The notes beneath the pieces are model-generated. The model did not search any database. It was not told where the DNA came from and saw only the letters and a list, made by a program, of their open reading frames with translations. Shown piece after piece: positions 6,876 through 14,654 of a DNA stretch of 46,913 bases. The first letter of the stretch is position 1. Every line of letters starts with the position of its first letter. A program made the position numbers and the translations under genes. Location of the stretch: the NCBI RefSeq assembly GCF_900103865.1, contig NZ_FNII01000023.1:1-46913 (forward strand), given 5' to 3'. The DNA is from Vreelandella arcis (GTDB lineage Bacteria; Pseudomonadota; Gammaproteobacteria; Pseudomonadales; Halomonadaceae).

Positions 6876-8396
6876 ATGGCTAAGAAAAAGGAGAGGGATT
6901 TTACCTTTCATATTGACCAAGAAATATTATTTGACGATATTGAAATCTTTGCACCATTGAGTAAACAGCATGAATTGTTTATTAACGATGATGAAAACGC
7001 AATTATTGCATACGGTGGCGGCAGTGCTTCAGGTAAATCACATTGTTCGCTTCTAAAGCTGATGATTGATTGTATTGAACAGCCTGGGTACAACGCACTA
7101 TTAGCTAGGGAATCACTGGTACAGCTTAAAAGTCCCGGTAGCCTTTGGGAAGAAGGTTCTCGAATGTTTGATCATGTTGGAGTGTCTTCTAATCAGATCA
7201 ATAATCAGTGGCGGTTCCCTAATAAGTCATTTATTAAATGCCACTTTCTAAAGAATAACCAGAAAGATTATCAGGGTATGCAACTATCAGCCGCTATCAT
7301 TGAGGAAGCTTCACAGATAAATTCTTGGGATGATATATGGTACATAACAAGTCGCCTACGTGGTAAAGGTTCTAAGACAAAGCAGTTGCGCATGACCTTT
7401 AACCCTGATAGAAATTCACCACTTTGTCAGTTAATTATTAAGGCGGGGTATATCAAAGATGATGGTTTTCCAGACCTTGAGAATTGTAATAAGACAAAGT
7501 ATCTAATTCAGGTAAACGGTGAATATGAGTTTTATGACTCTCGTAAAGACATAGAAGATAAATACGGTGAAAATGCTGCAAAGGCTGCTTATTCTTTCAT
7601 CTATTATACCGCTACTGTTTACGATAATCCTGCAATAATTAAAGACCAGCCTGAATACTTGTTCAAATTGGAGAACCTTAAACCTGTTGAAAGGGCTAGG
7701 CTTCTGGATGGTAACTTTTTAGCGTCTGAAAATGCTGCGGGATATGTGAAAAGAGAAGACTTTAAAGAGATTGAATTGAATGAAGTTCCTTTTAGTCTCC
7801 CTACAGTTAGAAGTTGGGATTTAGCAGCCACGCCTGTTGATCCTTCTAAATCAGATAAGCAAGGAGGGAATCCAGATTTTACAAGGGGTACACTCTGTAG
7901 CTATGACCGTGATACTGGAAACTTTTTTATTCTTGATATGAAGTCTATTCGTGATCGTTCAGCACTTGTTGACAACCTTGTTATGAAGACTGCACGGGAA
8001 GATTCTAAATACGATGCTTATACCATCATAACTCAGGATTCTGGCGGTGCAGGTAAGGAAGTAGCCGAAACAAAACGTTCTAAACTTCTTGCTCAAGGCT
8101 CTAAGCCTATAATTCATAAAGCGCGTAAGGCCAAGATGAAGATGGCAGAGAACTTTATTATTGCCGCCCAAGAAGGTCGTGTTCATGTTGTTAAAGGTGC
8201 TTTCTCTGCTGCCAACTACTCAGAACTTGAGAACTTCTTAGGTGATGGTAAAAACAATGGTTGGCATGACGACATAATGGACACTCTTTCTCAAGCTTAT
8301 TCAGTGCTTACTACAGGTCGTTTAATACCTACCATTAAAGTTTCACGTAATAATCCAAGGCTTAACAATCTTTTTGGAAAAACAGTCTTAAACTAA
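6876..8396 (+). CDS. Phage terminase large subunit (packaging ATPase-nuclease)
   Basis: This 506-residue protein has all main terminase motifs. The Walker A is GGGSASGKS at 47-55. The Walker B followed by the catalytic glutamates is AAIIEEAS at 139-146. The coupling region is LRMTFNPDR near 171-179. The RNase H-like nuclease has SWDLAATP at 313-320 (first acidic residue), TQDSGGAGK at 386-394 (second) and HDDIMDTLSQA at 464-474 (third). It pumps DNA through the portal and cuts it at start or finish of packaging. A SPP1/T4-like headful or cos type cannot be told apart by eye. Its place after the capsid genes is unusual, since large terminases normally precede the portal. AAAGGGG lies upstream of the ATG. 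Confidence 0.9.
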   Translation: MAKKKERDFTFHIDQEILFDDIEIFAPLSKQHELFINDDENAIIAYGGGSASGKSHCSLLKLMIDCIEQPGYNALLARESLVQLKSPGSLWEEGSRMFDHVGVSSNQINNQWRFPNKSFIKCHFLKNNQKDYQGMQLSAAIIEEASQINSWDDIWYITSRLRGKGSKTKQLRMTFNPDRNSPLCQLIIKAGYIKDDGFPDLENCNKTKYLIQVNGEYEFYDSRKDIEDKYGENAAKAAYSFIYYTATVYDNPAIIKDQPEYLFKLENLKPVERARLLDGNFLASENAAGYVKREDFKEIELNEVPFSLPTVRSWDLAATPVDPSKSDKQGGNPDFTRGTLCSYDRDTGNFFILDMKSIRDRSALVDNLVMKTAREDSKYDAYTIITQDSGGAGKEVAETKRSKLLAQGSKPIIHKARKAKMKMAENFIIAAQEGRVHVVKGAFSAANYSELENFLGDGKNNGWHDDIMDTLSQAYSVLTTGRLIPTIKVSRNNPRLNNLFGKTVLN

Positions 8397-8412
8397 CAAA
8401 GGATATAATATC

Positions 8413-8808
8413 ATGCCTAATCGTTCATTCTATCGTACACCTGTTGCTTTCTATGCTTCTTATGGATTCCGCGATCCTGATACTGGCCGTTGGGAAGAGG
8501 GCTACACTGATCCACTTATAAGGAAGGTTAATCTACAGCCTTTTAAAGATGGGGAGATGCTGACCTTTGGCGAATCTACTACCTATTATACAGAAGGGTA
8601 TAAGAAGCTATATTTGAGAGGTGAACTAAGCTTTCCTGAAAATCCACCAGATGACTCAGAAATTGTTTTCTACTATGATAGTGCTTTCTATCAAGTTAAA
8701 GGAAATATGGACTATACAACACCTGGGAAAGGCCCGAAACATTTAAAGATGCTTGCTGTAAAGTTTGCTTCAGGAACAGAGCCTGATATTACACCACCTG
8801 TGATTTAA
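8413..8808 (+). CDS. Hypothetical protein, possible head-closure (neck) protein
   Basis: This 131-residue, beta-rich protein has many tyrosines and prolines (FYRTPVAFYASYGFRDPDTG at the start; YFYYDSAFYQVKG-like segment in the C-terminal half). It has no signal peptide or membrane helix. It lies 16 bases after the terminase stop with a TAACAAAGGA site and is the last gene of the head operon. Size, beta-rich sequence and 'AFYQVKG' resemble stopper/head-completion proteins that seal the connector. I would not assign a named family. If correct, it closes the head after packaging until a tail joins. Confidence 0.45.
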   Translation: MPNRSFYRTPVAFYASYGFRDPDTGRWEEGYTDPLIRKVNLQPFKDGEMLTFGESTTYYTEGYKKLYLRGELSFPENPPDDSEIVFYYDSAFYQVKGNMDYTTPGKGPKHLKMLAVKFASGTEPDITPPVI

Positions 8809-8881
8809 CAAAGGAGTTGTTTAGTGTTTTAGGGGTGTGCATTTAACTAAAAATAGATTGGTATCCATTGGTAATATAACC

Positions 8882-9083
8882 ATTAAAAAGGTGTGTAGTA
8901 CCATAGTAATATTCGAAATATGGCATGGGTTATCAATTATCAATTCCTGATCTTTTGGCAATAATCTAGCATACTTGTAAGCAATACTTGCCAGCATAGT
9001 TTTAGATAGTTGTTATAATCTTTAATATTTAGTTGTTCAGTATTCTTGCGGGTTTGTACCATTAACATTCCCACCTTTTTAAT
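8882..9083. repeat. 12-bp perfect inverted repeat with a nested 6-bp repeat
   Basis: ATTAAAAAGGTG at 8882-8893 and its exact complement at 9072-9083 enclose 178 bases. TGGCAA/TTGCCA (8956-8961/8988-8993) pairs inside. The AT-richness makes chance occurrence more likely than for the structured region near 2,700. Confidence 0.5.
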
Positions 9084-9330
9084 AAATAATTGCTATTAGG
9101 TTTAGCAATTTAATAACAAAATACAATGGTGTTTTTCTCCAGTATTTATAAGAATTTCCCATTGACTATTAATTTAATATATGCATTTCTAGTGTTATTG
9201 ATATCGTTGAATTCTTATTTAACATAAACAAGCTTCTACGAACTCGGCTCTCTTTGTTTCAACGCTTTTTTAGATACTGGTTTATGAAATATGTCAAGTA
9301 TTGAACAGGATCATGGGAATGTCAATTGAT

Positions 9331-9356
9331 AGGGGGCTTAGTGTGGGACAGCCCCT
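9331..9356 (-). terminator. Hairpin downstream of the secreted-protein gene
   Basis: AGGGGGCT (9331-9338) pairs with AGCCCCT (9350-9356) with one bulged G. It lies 18 bases after the stop of the reverse-strand gene. There is no good T-run on the minus strand, so this is a weak or factor-assisted terminator. Confidence 0.4.
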
Positions 9357-9373
9357 CATATCCCTCTCAACTT

Positions 9374-10417
9374 TCACTCTTCAAGCTTTGTTGCCCTTTC
9401 TCTTATAGTTTCTAAGCCTTCTTCTTCAAATGCAGTATTATATAGTGAGAATATAGCTAATCTTAATGCTTGCTTTTGCTCACATGTATAATCTTCATTG
9501 TTTAAAGAGCTTATCAGTTCTTGTTTTTTAATGTACCATTCATTAATGTTCTCTTCGTCTTCTACGCTTATTAATCGATCTTTCATTCCTTTTATGTTTT
9601 CCCTAATCCACTCTTGCTTTTCTTCAGATGTTATATTTTGAAGTTGGCATTGTTCTTCGTTCGCTGAAAAATAAATTGATGGTTTTAATCTGTCATCTAA
9701 AATCATCGTATAAAAGTCTTGACTCTCATGTTGAGCAATAATGCTAGCGCTGTTCTCTTCACCTAACCTTATTGTTCCATAAATCTGTGATGCCCCATTT
9801 TCGCTGTTTAAAACGGTAAAGCCACTCATCTGTTCTGCATTATAGCATTCATAACCATAGTTGCCTGTTGCTCTGTCAATGTGATTTAGATATGCAAAGC
9901 AATTTTCACCATTGCCCTTATCAATGTTAAAACTATCAATGCTTGTTGACACGCCCATCATTTCGCCATAATCATCAAGCCTCACGAATACTTCTTTTCT
10001 ATCACCTGGGGTTAAATCAAAAGCATAGTCTTCCATTTCGCCAGGTATGGTTACTTGGAAATCTACAATGAAAGATTCTGAGTTGGTGCATTTGAAAAAT
10101 GCTAAGTAATCGTCTGACATTGGTATGCTTCTAACTTCTTCTACTATTCCAGTTAGAGGAATAACCTTTCCTTCATAATCTTCCCAAGCTCTTTCTTTCT
10201 GAATGCTACTTGTAGTTTGGCCTGCAAAGTTTCTATTTAAGTCAAAGCAAGACGTTACTGGTGCGAACTCAACTTCTTTGTTTATAACTTCTCTAGCACC
10301 ATCCACCAGCCATTCATATTCTGAAAAGTTCTCTGGTAATTGTTCGCTCGAATGAGTAACGCTGCTGAAGAGTAAAGTTATCCCTGTGAATGCAATTGAA
10401 CCGTATCTTTTCAACAT
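9374..10417 (-). CDS. Secreted protein of unknown function with an OB-fold-like segment (island cargo)
   Basis: This is a 347-residue protein with an N-terminal signal peptide (basic MLKRYG, hydrophobic core, likely cleavage near THSS at residues 21-24), so it is exported to the periplasm or outside. There is no lipobox cysteine. Residues about 80-165 (GKVIPLTGIVEEVRS ... VFVRLDDYGEMMGVSTSI) look like the five-strand pattern of tRNA_anti/OB-fold secreted domains, and a weaker second copy may follow near 210-260. The C-terminal third is helical and charged. GGAAG precedes the ATG. Its AT-rich codon use matches the island and it runs opposite to the head genes, as phage cargo ('moron') genes often do. 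The function is not known. Confidence 0.6.
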   Translation of the reverse strand: MLKRYGSIAFTGITLLFSSVTHSSEQLPENFSEYEWLVDGAREVINKEVEFAPVTSCFDLNRNFAGQTTSSIQKERAWEDYEGKVIPLTGIVEEVRSIPMSDDYLAFFKCTNSESFIVDFQVTIPGEMEDYAFDLTPGDRKEVFVRLDDYGEMMGVSTSIDSFNIDKGNGENCFAYLNHIDRATGNYGYECYNAEQMSGFTVLNSENGASQIYGTIRLGEENSASIIAQHESQDFYTMILDDRLKPSIYFSANEEQCQLQNITSEEKQEWIRENIKGMKDRLISVEDEENINEWYIKKQELISSLNNEDYTCEQKQALRLAIFSLYNTAFEEEGLETIRERATKLEE

Positions 10418-10510
10418 GATCTTCCCTTACTTGTTTATGACCTTTGTAAGGTAGCAAAACGTTTCTTGTTAAGTAAAGAAGACTTTGGATGTTGTTTCTG
10501 CTGGTGCTCC

Positions 10511-10535
10511 ATTTGGTGATACATTTCGGTGATAC
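10511..10535. repeat. Short tandem repeat near the island's right border
   Basis: ATTTGGTGATAC (10511-10522) is followed at once by ATTTCGGTGATAC (10523-10535), a tandem duplication with one inserted C. It lies about 100 bases before composition returns to GC-rich. It could be a regulator or recombinase site, or a duplication left by insertion. I found no matching copy near the left border. Confidence 0.4.
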
Positions 10536-10613
10536 AAATTAAGTAAAACGAGCCTTCCTCGCAATTATTTTACGCAAGACCATTAGGAATGGCTGTGTTA
10601 AAATGTTCATAGC

Positions 10614-10634
10614 AGAACTGATTAGTTCTTTTTT
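10614..10634 (+). terminator. Intrinsic terminator just upstream of ycgL
   Basis: AGAACT (10614-10619) and AGTTCT (10624-10629) form a 6-bp stem with a GATT loop, followed by a T-run. It isolates the ycgL operon from island transcription, or may be the old terminator of the gene that preceded ycgL. A competing pairing is ACTGATT/AATCAGT across the same bases. Confidence 0.55.
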
Positions 10635-10674
10635 AAATCAGTAGGTTAGTTACCGCGCTGGAGGCGCAGGCAGA

Positions 10675-10980
10675 GTGAGCGATAAACTGCTGTGTGAAAT
10701 TTTCAAAAGCACGCGTAAAGATGAAATGTATCTCTACGTTGATAAGCGTCAGGGGCTGGAAAGCGTCCCCGAGGCATTACTCGGATCGTTTGGAAAACCC
10801 CAGCCGGTATTAACCATGATCTTAACGGCGGATAAAAAACTGGCGCGTGCCAATGCCGCCGAGGTGGTTGAGGCGATTGCCTCCCAGGGCTTTTATTTAC
10901 AAATGCCGCCTGGCGATGAGCCTCATTTGTTGACGGAACACCTGGCCCAGCAGCGGTCACAACACCCGACTGGCGAATGA
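10675..10980 (+). CDS. ycgL: YcgL domain-containing protein
   Basis: This 101-residue protein matches the YcgL family. It has the opening LCEIFKSTRKDEMYLYVDK, the central PEALLGSFGKPQPVLTMIL, and the end GFYLQMPPG before a short tail. The fold is a small alpha/beta domain; its cellular role is not established. It starts with GTG at 10675 behind GGAGG. Its stop overlaps the start of the ACP phosphodiesterase gene (ATGA at 10977), so the two are coupled. It is the first GC-rich core gene to the right of the island. In relatives it often follows rnd (ribonuclease D), which is not seen here, consistent with an insertion upstream. Confidence 0.85.
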   Translation: MSDKLLCEIFKSTRKDEMYLYVDKRQGLESVPEALLGSFGKPQPVLTMILTADKKLARANAAEVVEAIASQGFYLQMPPGDEPHLLTEHLAQQRSQHPTGE

Positions 10981-11567
10981 ATTTTCTTGCTCATGGGTGG
11001 CTTGCCCGCGACGGTAGCGATGACTTTCTTTACGGCAATCTGATTGCTGATGGTGTTAAGGGTCGCGATCTCTCGGCTTGGCCCGATGCTACGGCACTAG
11101 GTATTCGTCATCACCGCCGTGTGGACGCCTGGGTCGATGGCCACCCGCGTGTCAAAGCGGTGTTGCGTCGCGCGCCTGCAGCACAGCGACGCGTTGTTGG
11201 CATTGCCTTGGATATTGTTTGGGATCACTTTCTCTCCCTCGAATACCACGCCGATCATCAGCAACAGGTATTGATCGAGCGCTGTTATCGGCTACTCAGT
11301 GAACGTTCAGCGCCAAACCGCCTCGCGGCGATGGCGGAGCCCTTAGTCGCCCACGACTGGCTGCGCGGCTATGCCGATTTTGACTTTACTTGCCGGGCCA
11401 TCGCTGGCGTCGGCAGGCGGCTTTCAGGGCCCAACCGGCTAGCGGAACTTGTTCCATGGCTGCACGAGGATTACGCTCAATTAAAGGACGACTTTGATGC
11501 GCTTTGGCCCGCGCTTTGCGACGCCTTGGATAGTAAACGCCATTTTCCCAATGCACACGACCAGTAA
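10977..11567 (+). CDS. acpH: Acyl-carrier-protein phosphodiesterase (DUF479)
   Basis: This 196-residue protein of the AcpH/YajB family opens with MNFLAHGWLA and has the metal-binding arrangement HHRRVDAWVDGHP near 45-60 and VWDHFLS near 83-89. These are typical of this HD-like phosphodiesterase, which removes 4'-phosphopantetheine from holo-ACP. The length equals the family norm. It overlaps ycgL by four bases and is followed after 15 bases by ycgN, so the three form one operon. The cytosolic reaction is known for the family; activity here is inferred. Confidence 0.85.
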   Translation: MNFLAHGWLARDGSDDFLYGNLIADGVKGRDLSAWPDATALGIRHHRRVDAWVDGHPRVKAVLRRAPAAQRRVVGIALDIVWDHFLSLEYHADHQQQVLIERCYRLLSERSAPNRLAAMAEPLVAHDWLRGYADFDFTCRAIAGVGRRLSGPNRLAELVPWLHEDYAQLKDDFDALWPALCDALDSKRHFPNAHDQ

Positions 11568-11582
11568 GTTGAAGGTGATCCA

Positions 11583-12038
11583 ATGACAAGCGCGCTGCGT
11601 GAACGCTTTTGGGAGCGTTATACGCTTGAAGAATTAACCTCTGCCGAGTGGGAAGCGCTTTGCGATGGCTGTGGCCAGTGCTGCCTGTTAAAGCTGCATG
11701 ATGAGGAAACCCAGGAACTCGCCGTACTTAATGTCGCCTGTCGGCTATTGGATACGCATACTTGCCAATGCAGCGATTATGAAAATCGCTTTGCGTATGT
11801 GCCCGACTGTACGCAACTGACGCCGGCCCTAGTCAGGGAGTTTACCTGGCTACCGGCCACCTGCGGCTATCGGCGCGTGGCCGAAGGCCGCAAACTGGCC
11901 GGGTGGCATCCGCTGCTGAGCAACGATGCTGAGTGTGTTCACCGTAAAGGCGTCAGTGTGCGTGGCTATGCCGTCTCCCAAGACGACGTTCCCGAGCAAC
12001 AGTTGGAATCCCACATTATCGCCGTGTTGCCGATGTAA
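11583..12038 (+). CDS. ycgN: YcgN family cysteine-cluster protein (UPF0260)
   Basis: This 151-residue protein carries the family's CDGCGQCC cluster at about 27-34. Further cysteines follow at C-x-C positions in THTCQCSDYENR and in VPDC and ATCGYR. The pattern suggests a metal centre (Fe-S or zinc; Fx-type CxxCxxC). The role in cells is not established. It is the third gene of the ycgL-acpH-ycgN set and ends 27 bases from the convergent oligopeptidase gene, leaving room for no more than a short bidirectional stop. Confidence 0.85.
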   Translation: MTSALRERFWERYTLEELTSAEWEALCDGCGQCCLLKLHDEETQELAVLNVACRLLDTHTCQCSDYENRFAYVPDCTQLTPALVREFTWLPATCGYRRVAEGRKLAGWHPLLSNDAECVHRKGVSVRGYAVSQDDVPEQQLESHIIAVLPM

Positions 12039-12065
12039 CCTGCCGTCCATGGCTATCTGGTTAAT

Positions 12066-14147
12066 CTAATCAGCCAGCCCGAGTGCCCAGAGGATGAACG
12101 CATCTTGCCGGGCCGCGTCCCGCCACGCTTTAAAACGCCCGGATGCGCCCCCGTGGCCGCTACTCATGTCGGTATGCAGCAACACGGGGGCTGTACCCTG
12201 TTGCTGTTGGCTAACGCGGGCGTAATATTTCGCCGGTTCCCAGTAGCTTACCCGTGTATCAAACCAGCTGCCTTCGAGCCACAAGGCAGGGTAGTGCTGT
12301 GCGGTAATGTTATCGACGGGGGAATAACGCGCAATGCGATCGGCCACCTCTGGGTGGGCGGGGTTACCCCATTCAGTGTATTCGGCAGTCGTTAGTGGTA
12401 ATGATGGGTTCTGCATGGTGCGTAATACATCCAGGAACGGAACCTCCAGGACGGCAGCGCAAAACGCCTGAGGCGCACGGTTTATGCAGGTGCCGACCAA
12501 TAGTCCTCCTGCGCTGGCCCCGCAGGCGACAATCCGTTGCGGGTCGCTAACTCCCTGGTCGGCGAGGGCGTCGCGCGCGGCGAGAAAATCGTCAAAACTG
12601 TGTTCTTTATGCGCCATTTTGCCGTTTAAATACCAAGGCTCGCCGCGTTCCCCACCGCCGCGCACATGCGCCACCGCGAAAGCGACACCCCGCTCAAGCA
12701 ATTCCAAACGGGCAATGGAAAACCACGGATCCAGTGGCTCACCGTAGGCGCCGTAACCATACAGCAGGGTGGGCAGCGGCTGGTCGGCGAGGTCGCGACG
12801 CATCACGATGGATACGGGTACGCGTTCACCATCGGCGCTGGTGGCCCAAAGCCGGCGGCTGACCAGCTGTTCAGGCGCTAAGCTGCCATATACCGGTACG
12901 CTTTTGAGCAGCGTGCGTTCGCCGGTGGCTAATGCTAAGTCGTACCAGCTAGGTGGGCGGGTAAACGACTCTTCGCGTAAACGCAGCACGCGCGTATCAA
13001 AGTGCGGAGCATCTTCAAGCAATTGCGAGCAGAGAGGCTCCGGCTGGTCGAGGTAGGCGTCGTGGGTCACCTGGTGGTGCGTGTCCAATTCCAACTGACG
13101 CAACCGTACCTGAGCTTGGTTGTGGTCGCGTTCCCCAAGCATTAACCCCCAGGCGAAGGCATCCACGCCCTCAAGCGTGGCGTCCTCCCGTGCCGCCACG
13201 AGCGGCTGCCAAGCGGGAGTGTCGCTGTCTAGAGCCTCAATGGCTATATAGTCCAGTTGGAAGTGGGTGCTGGCTTGATTGTGTAGACGATAAAATACGC
13301 CGGGGCGGTGGTCTATCGTATACTCAACCCCTGCTTGGCGGGGCTGAAGGCAGCGTGGTGTCGCCATAGGTGTTTGCGCCGGAACCACGTGGACTTCGCT
13401 GGTGTCTTTAGAAGCGCTTTCAAGCACCAGCCACTCGCGGGAGCGGGTTTTACCCATGCCCAACCAGAATTCCGAGTCGTCCTCACGTAGCAACAACGTG
13501 GCTGACTGAGAGTGTGGCACTTGGCCAAGGACGATGGGTAAACACCATATGCTGTCCGGACGCTGGGTATCGTCAAAGCGGGTAAATAGCAGTGACGCTG
13601 CCTCGGGCGTTTGGTCTTCAGCCCAACAAACGCTGGGGCCGATGTCGTTTAGCAATGGAGCGGGGTCACCGTCGGGCAGGCGCTTTAACCATAGGCGAAA
13701 GCGTTCGTCGCCTTGGGTATCTTCGGTCCAGGCGAGCCACTGCTCATCGGGAGATAGCGCCATATCGCCCATTTCGTAGAAAGCTTGCTCAGCGGCGCGG
13801 GCGGTGACGTCTAAAATACATTCACGAGTGTCGCGCTGCCCGTTGCGATGACGCCACCAGCAAGGGTATTCCGCGTCGGCAGCGGTTTCGCTCCAGAACG
13901 TAAAGTGGTCGAGCGTTGTCGCAAGACTGGTTACCGCCAGTTCGCGGCGGCGTAAATGGCCGTCATAAAGAGCGTCGGCAAGCGGTTCTAACGGTTTGAA
14001 CCATGCGGCATGTTGCCGGTTGGCTGCCGTCAAAAAACCGCTGACATCGGTGCAGTCACGCTGCTCCAACCAGTGCCATTGTGGGTCATCCGCGCGATAA
14101 TAGTCGGTGACGGGGTGGTCGTTGTGCATGGTTGGCTGTGCTTTCAT
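12066..14147 (-). CDS. ptrB: Oligopeptidase B (S9A serine peptidase)
   Basis: This 693-residue prolyl-oligopeptidase-family enzyme cleaves small peptides after arginine or lysine in the cytosol. An N-terminal beta-propeller spans about 1-410 and the alpha/beta-hydrolase domain follows from GYGAYGEP to the end. The catalytic triad reads Ser545 in GASAGG, Asp630 in WFDTRV and His665 in SSGHGG. The spacings of 85 and 35 residues are the same as those of the E. coli enzyme. The RGGGERG motif lies before the serine. The start at 14147 gives a family-typical N-terminus; a second ATG at 14129 is possible because neither has a strong ribosome site. It is divergent from the small membrane protein gene. 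Confidence 0.92.
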   Translation of the reverse strand: MKAQPTMHNDHPVTDYYRADDPQWHWLEQRDCTDVSGFLTAANRQHAAWFKPLEPLADALYDGHLRRRELAVTSLATTLDHFTFWSETAADAEYPCWWRHRNGQRDTRECILDVTARAAEQAFYEMGDMALSPDEQWLAWTEDTQGDERFRLWLKRLPDGDPAPLLNDIGPSVCWAEDQTPEAASLLFTRFDDTQRPDSIWCLPIVLGQVPHSQSATLLLREDDSEFWLGMGKTRSREWLVLESASKDTSEVHVVPAQTPMATPRCLQPRQAGVEYTIDHRPGVFYRLHNQASTHFQLDYIAIEALDSDTPAWQPLVAAREDATLEGVDAFAWGLMLGERDHNQAQVRLRQLELDTHHQVTHDAYLDQPEPLCSQLLEDAPHFDTRVLRLREESFTRPPSWYDLALATGERTLLKSVPVYGSLAPEQLVSRRLWATSADGERVPVSIVMRRDLADQPLPTLLYGYGAYGEPLDPWFSIARLELLERGVAFAVAHVRGGGERGEPWYLNGKMAHKEHSFDDFLAARDALADQGVSDPQRIVACGASAGGLLVGTCINRAPQAFCAAVLEVPFLDVLRTMQNPSLPLTTAEYTEWGNPAHPEVADRIARYSPVDNITAQHYPALWLEGSWFDTRVSYWEPAKYYARVSQQQQGTAPVLLHTDMSSGHGGASGRFKAWRDAARQDAFILWALGLAD

Positions 14148-14209
14148 AAATTGATAGGTACCATAACGGAAAATCTACGTTGGGTGGGGTCACCCTCATA
14201 AGGAGTATT

Positions 14210-14635
14210 ATGCTGTTTGCAGATTCAATGTCACTGTTGTGGTTAAGTTATTACGGTTTGTCGCTGGTGGCACTAGTGGCGGTGTACTTCGCGTTTGCCT
14301 TTTTGCCCCGGCCAGCGCGCCTGGTGGTGACATGGTGTATTGCCGGAGCGATGTGGGCACCCGCGCCGTTTCGTTTGCCGCTGATAGAAGAAGGCGAGTT
14401 TTATTCCGGGTGGGCTCCTTCGGCCATGGTAGCGGCTGTGGGATTTTTAGAGAGCAACGGCGGTGCGCTACGTAACGGTCTGATCTGTTTGGTGTTGGGC
14501 ATGGTGTTAGGCAGTTTGGTCGGTGTGGCACTGTGGTGGCGCGGTCGCGACAAGGCTGATGCTGCACCCGTGGAAGAAGACTATCCAGCTGACGATCCCG
14601 ATGACGCGCGTCGCCGTGAACCGGTGATCGGCTAG
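14210..14635 (+). CDS. Small inner-membrane protein of unknown function
   Basis: This 141-residue protein starts at the ATG following AAGGAG; a longer frame from 14180 lacks a site. The predicted layout is a membrane helix around 8-30, another hydrophobic stretch around 36-53 (LVVTWCIAGAMWAPAPF), and a third around 84-106 (GLICLVLGMVLGSLVGVALWW). An acidic, proline-rich cytosolic tail follows. I recognise no family. It precedes the glutamine amidotransferase gene by 19 bases and is likely co-transcribed, which gives no firm clue to function. Confidence 0.65.
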   Translation: MLFADSMSLLWLSYYGLSLVALVAVYFAFAFLPRPARLVVTWCIAGAMWAPAPFRLPLIEEGEFYSGWAPSAMVAAVGFLESNGGALRNGLICLVLGMVLGSLVGVALWWRGRDKADAAPVEEDYPADDPDDARRREPVIG

Positions 14636-14654
14636 TCTCAACAGGAGCGCGGAG

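Larger units (their letters stand above)
8809..9373. other. AT-rich non-coding gap with inverted repeats
   Basis: No ORF of useful size exists on either strand. The stretch holds a copy of GGTGTGCATTT (8834-8844) also present at 2650-2660. It has a 12-bp perfect inverted repeat, ATTAAAAAGGTG (8882-8893) with CACCTTTTTAAT (9072-9083), and nested inside it TGGCAA (8956-8961) with TTGCCA (8988-8993). There is a TATAAT box at 9014-9019 and a GC-rich hairpin at 9331-9356 near the end. Its length and repeats suit a former gene region, a replication or packaging site, or the border of the head module. Nothing more specific can be said. Confidence 0.5.

Noticed and set aside
324..9327. AATGTCAATT occurs at 324-333 and 9318-9327, near both sides of the island, as a possible attachment-site core
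   Set aside because: Ten matching bases between two AT-rich stretches of this size are expected by chance about once, the flanks do not match, and the right copy lies before the island-like secreted-protein gene instead of at the composition border.
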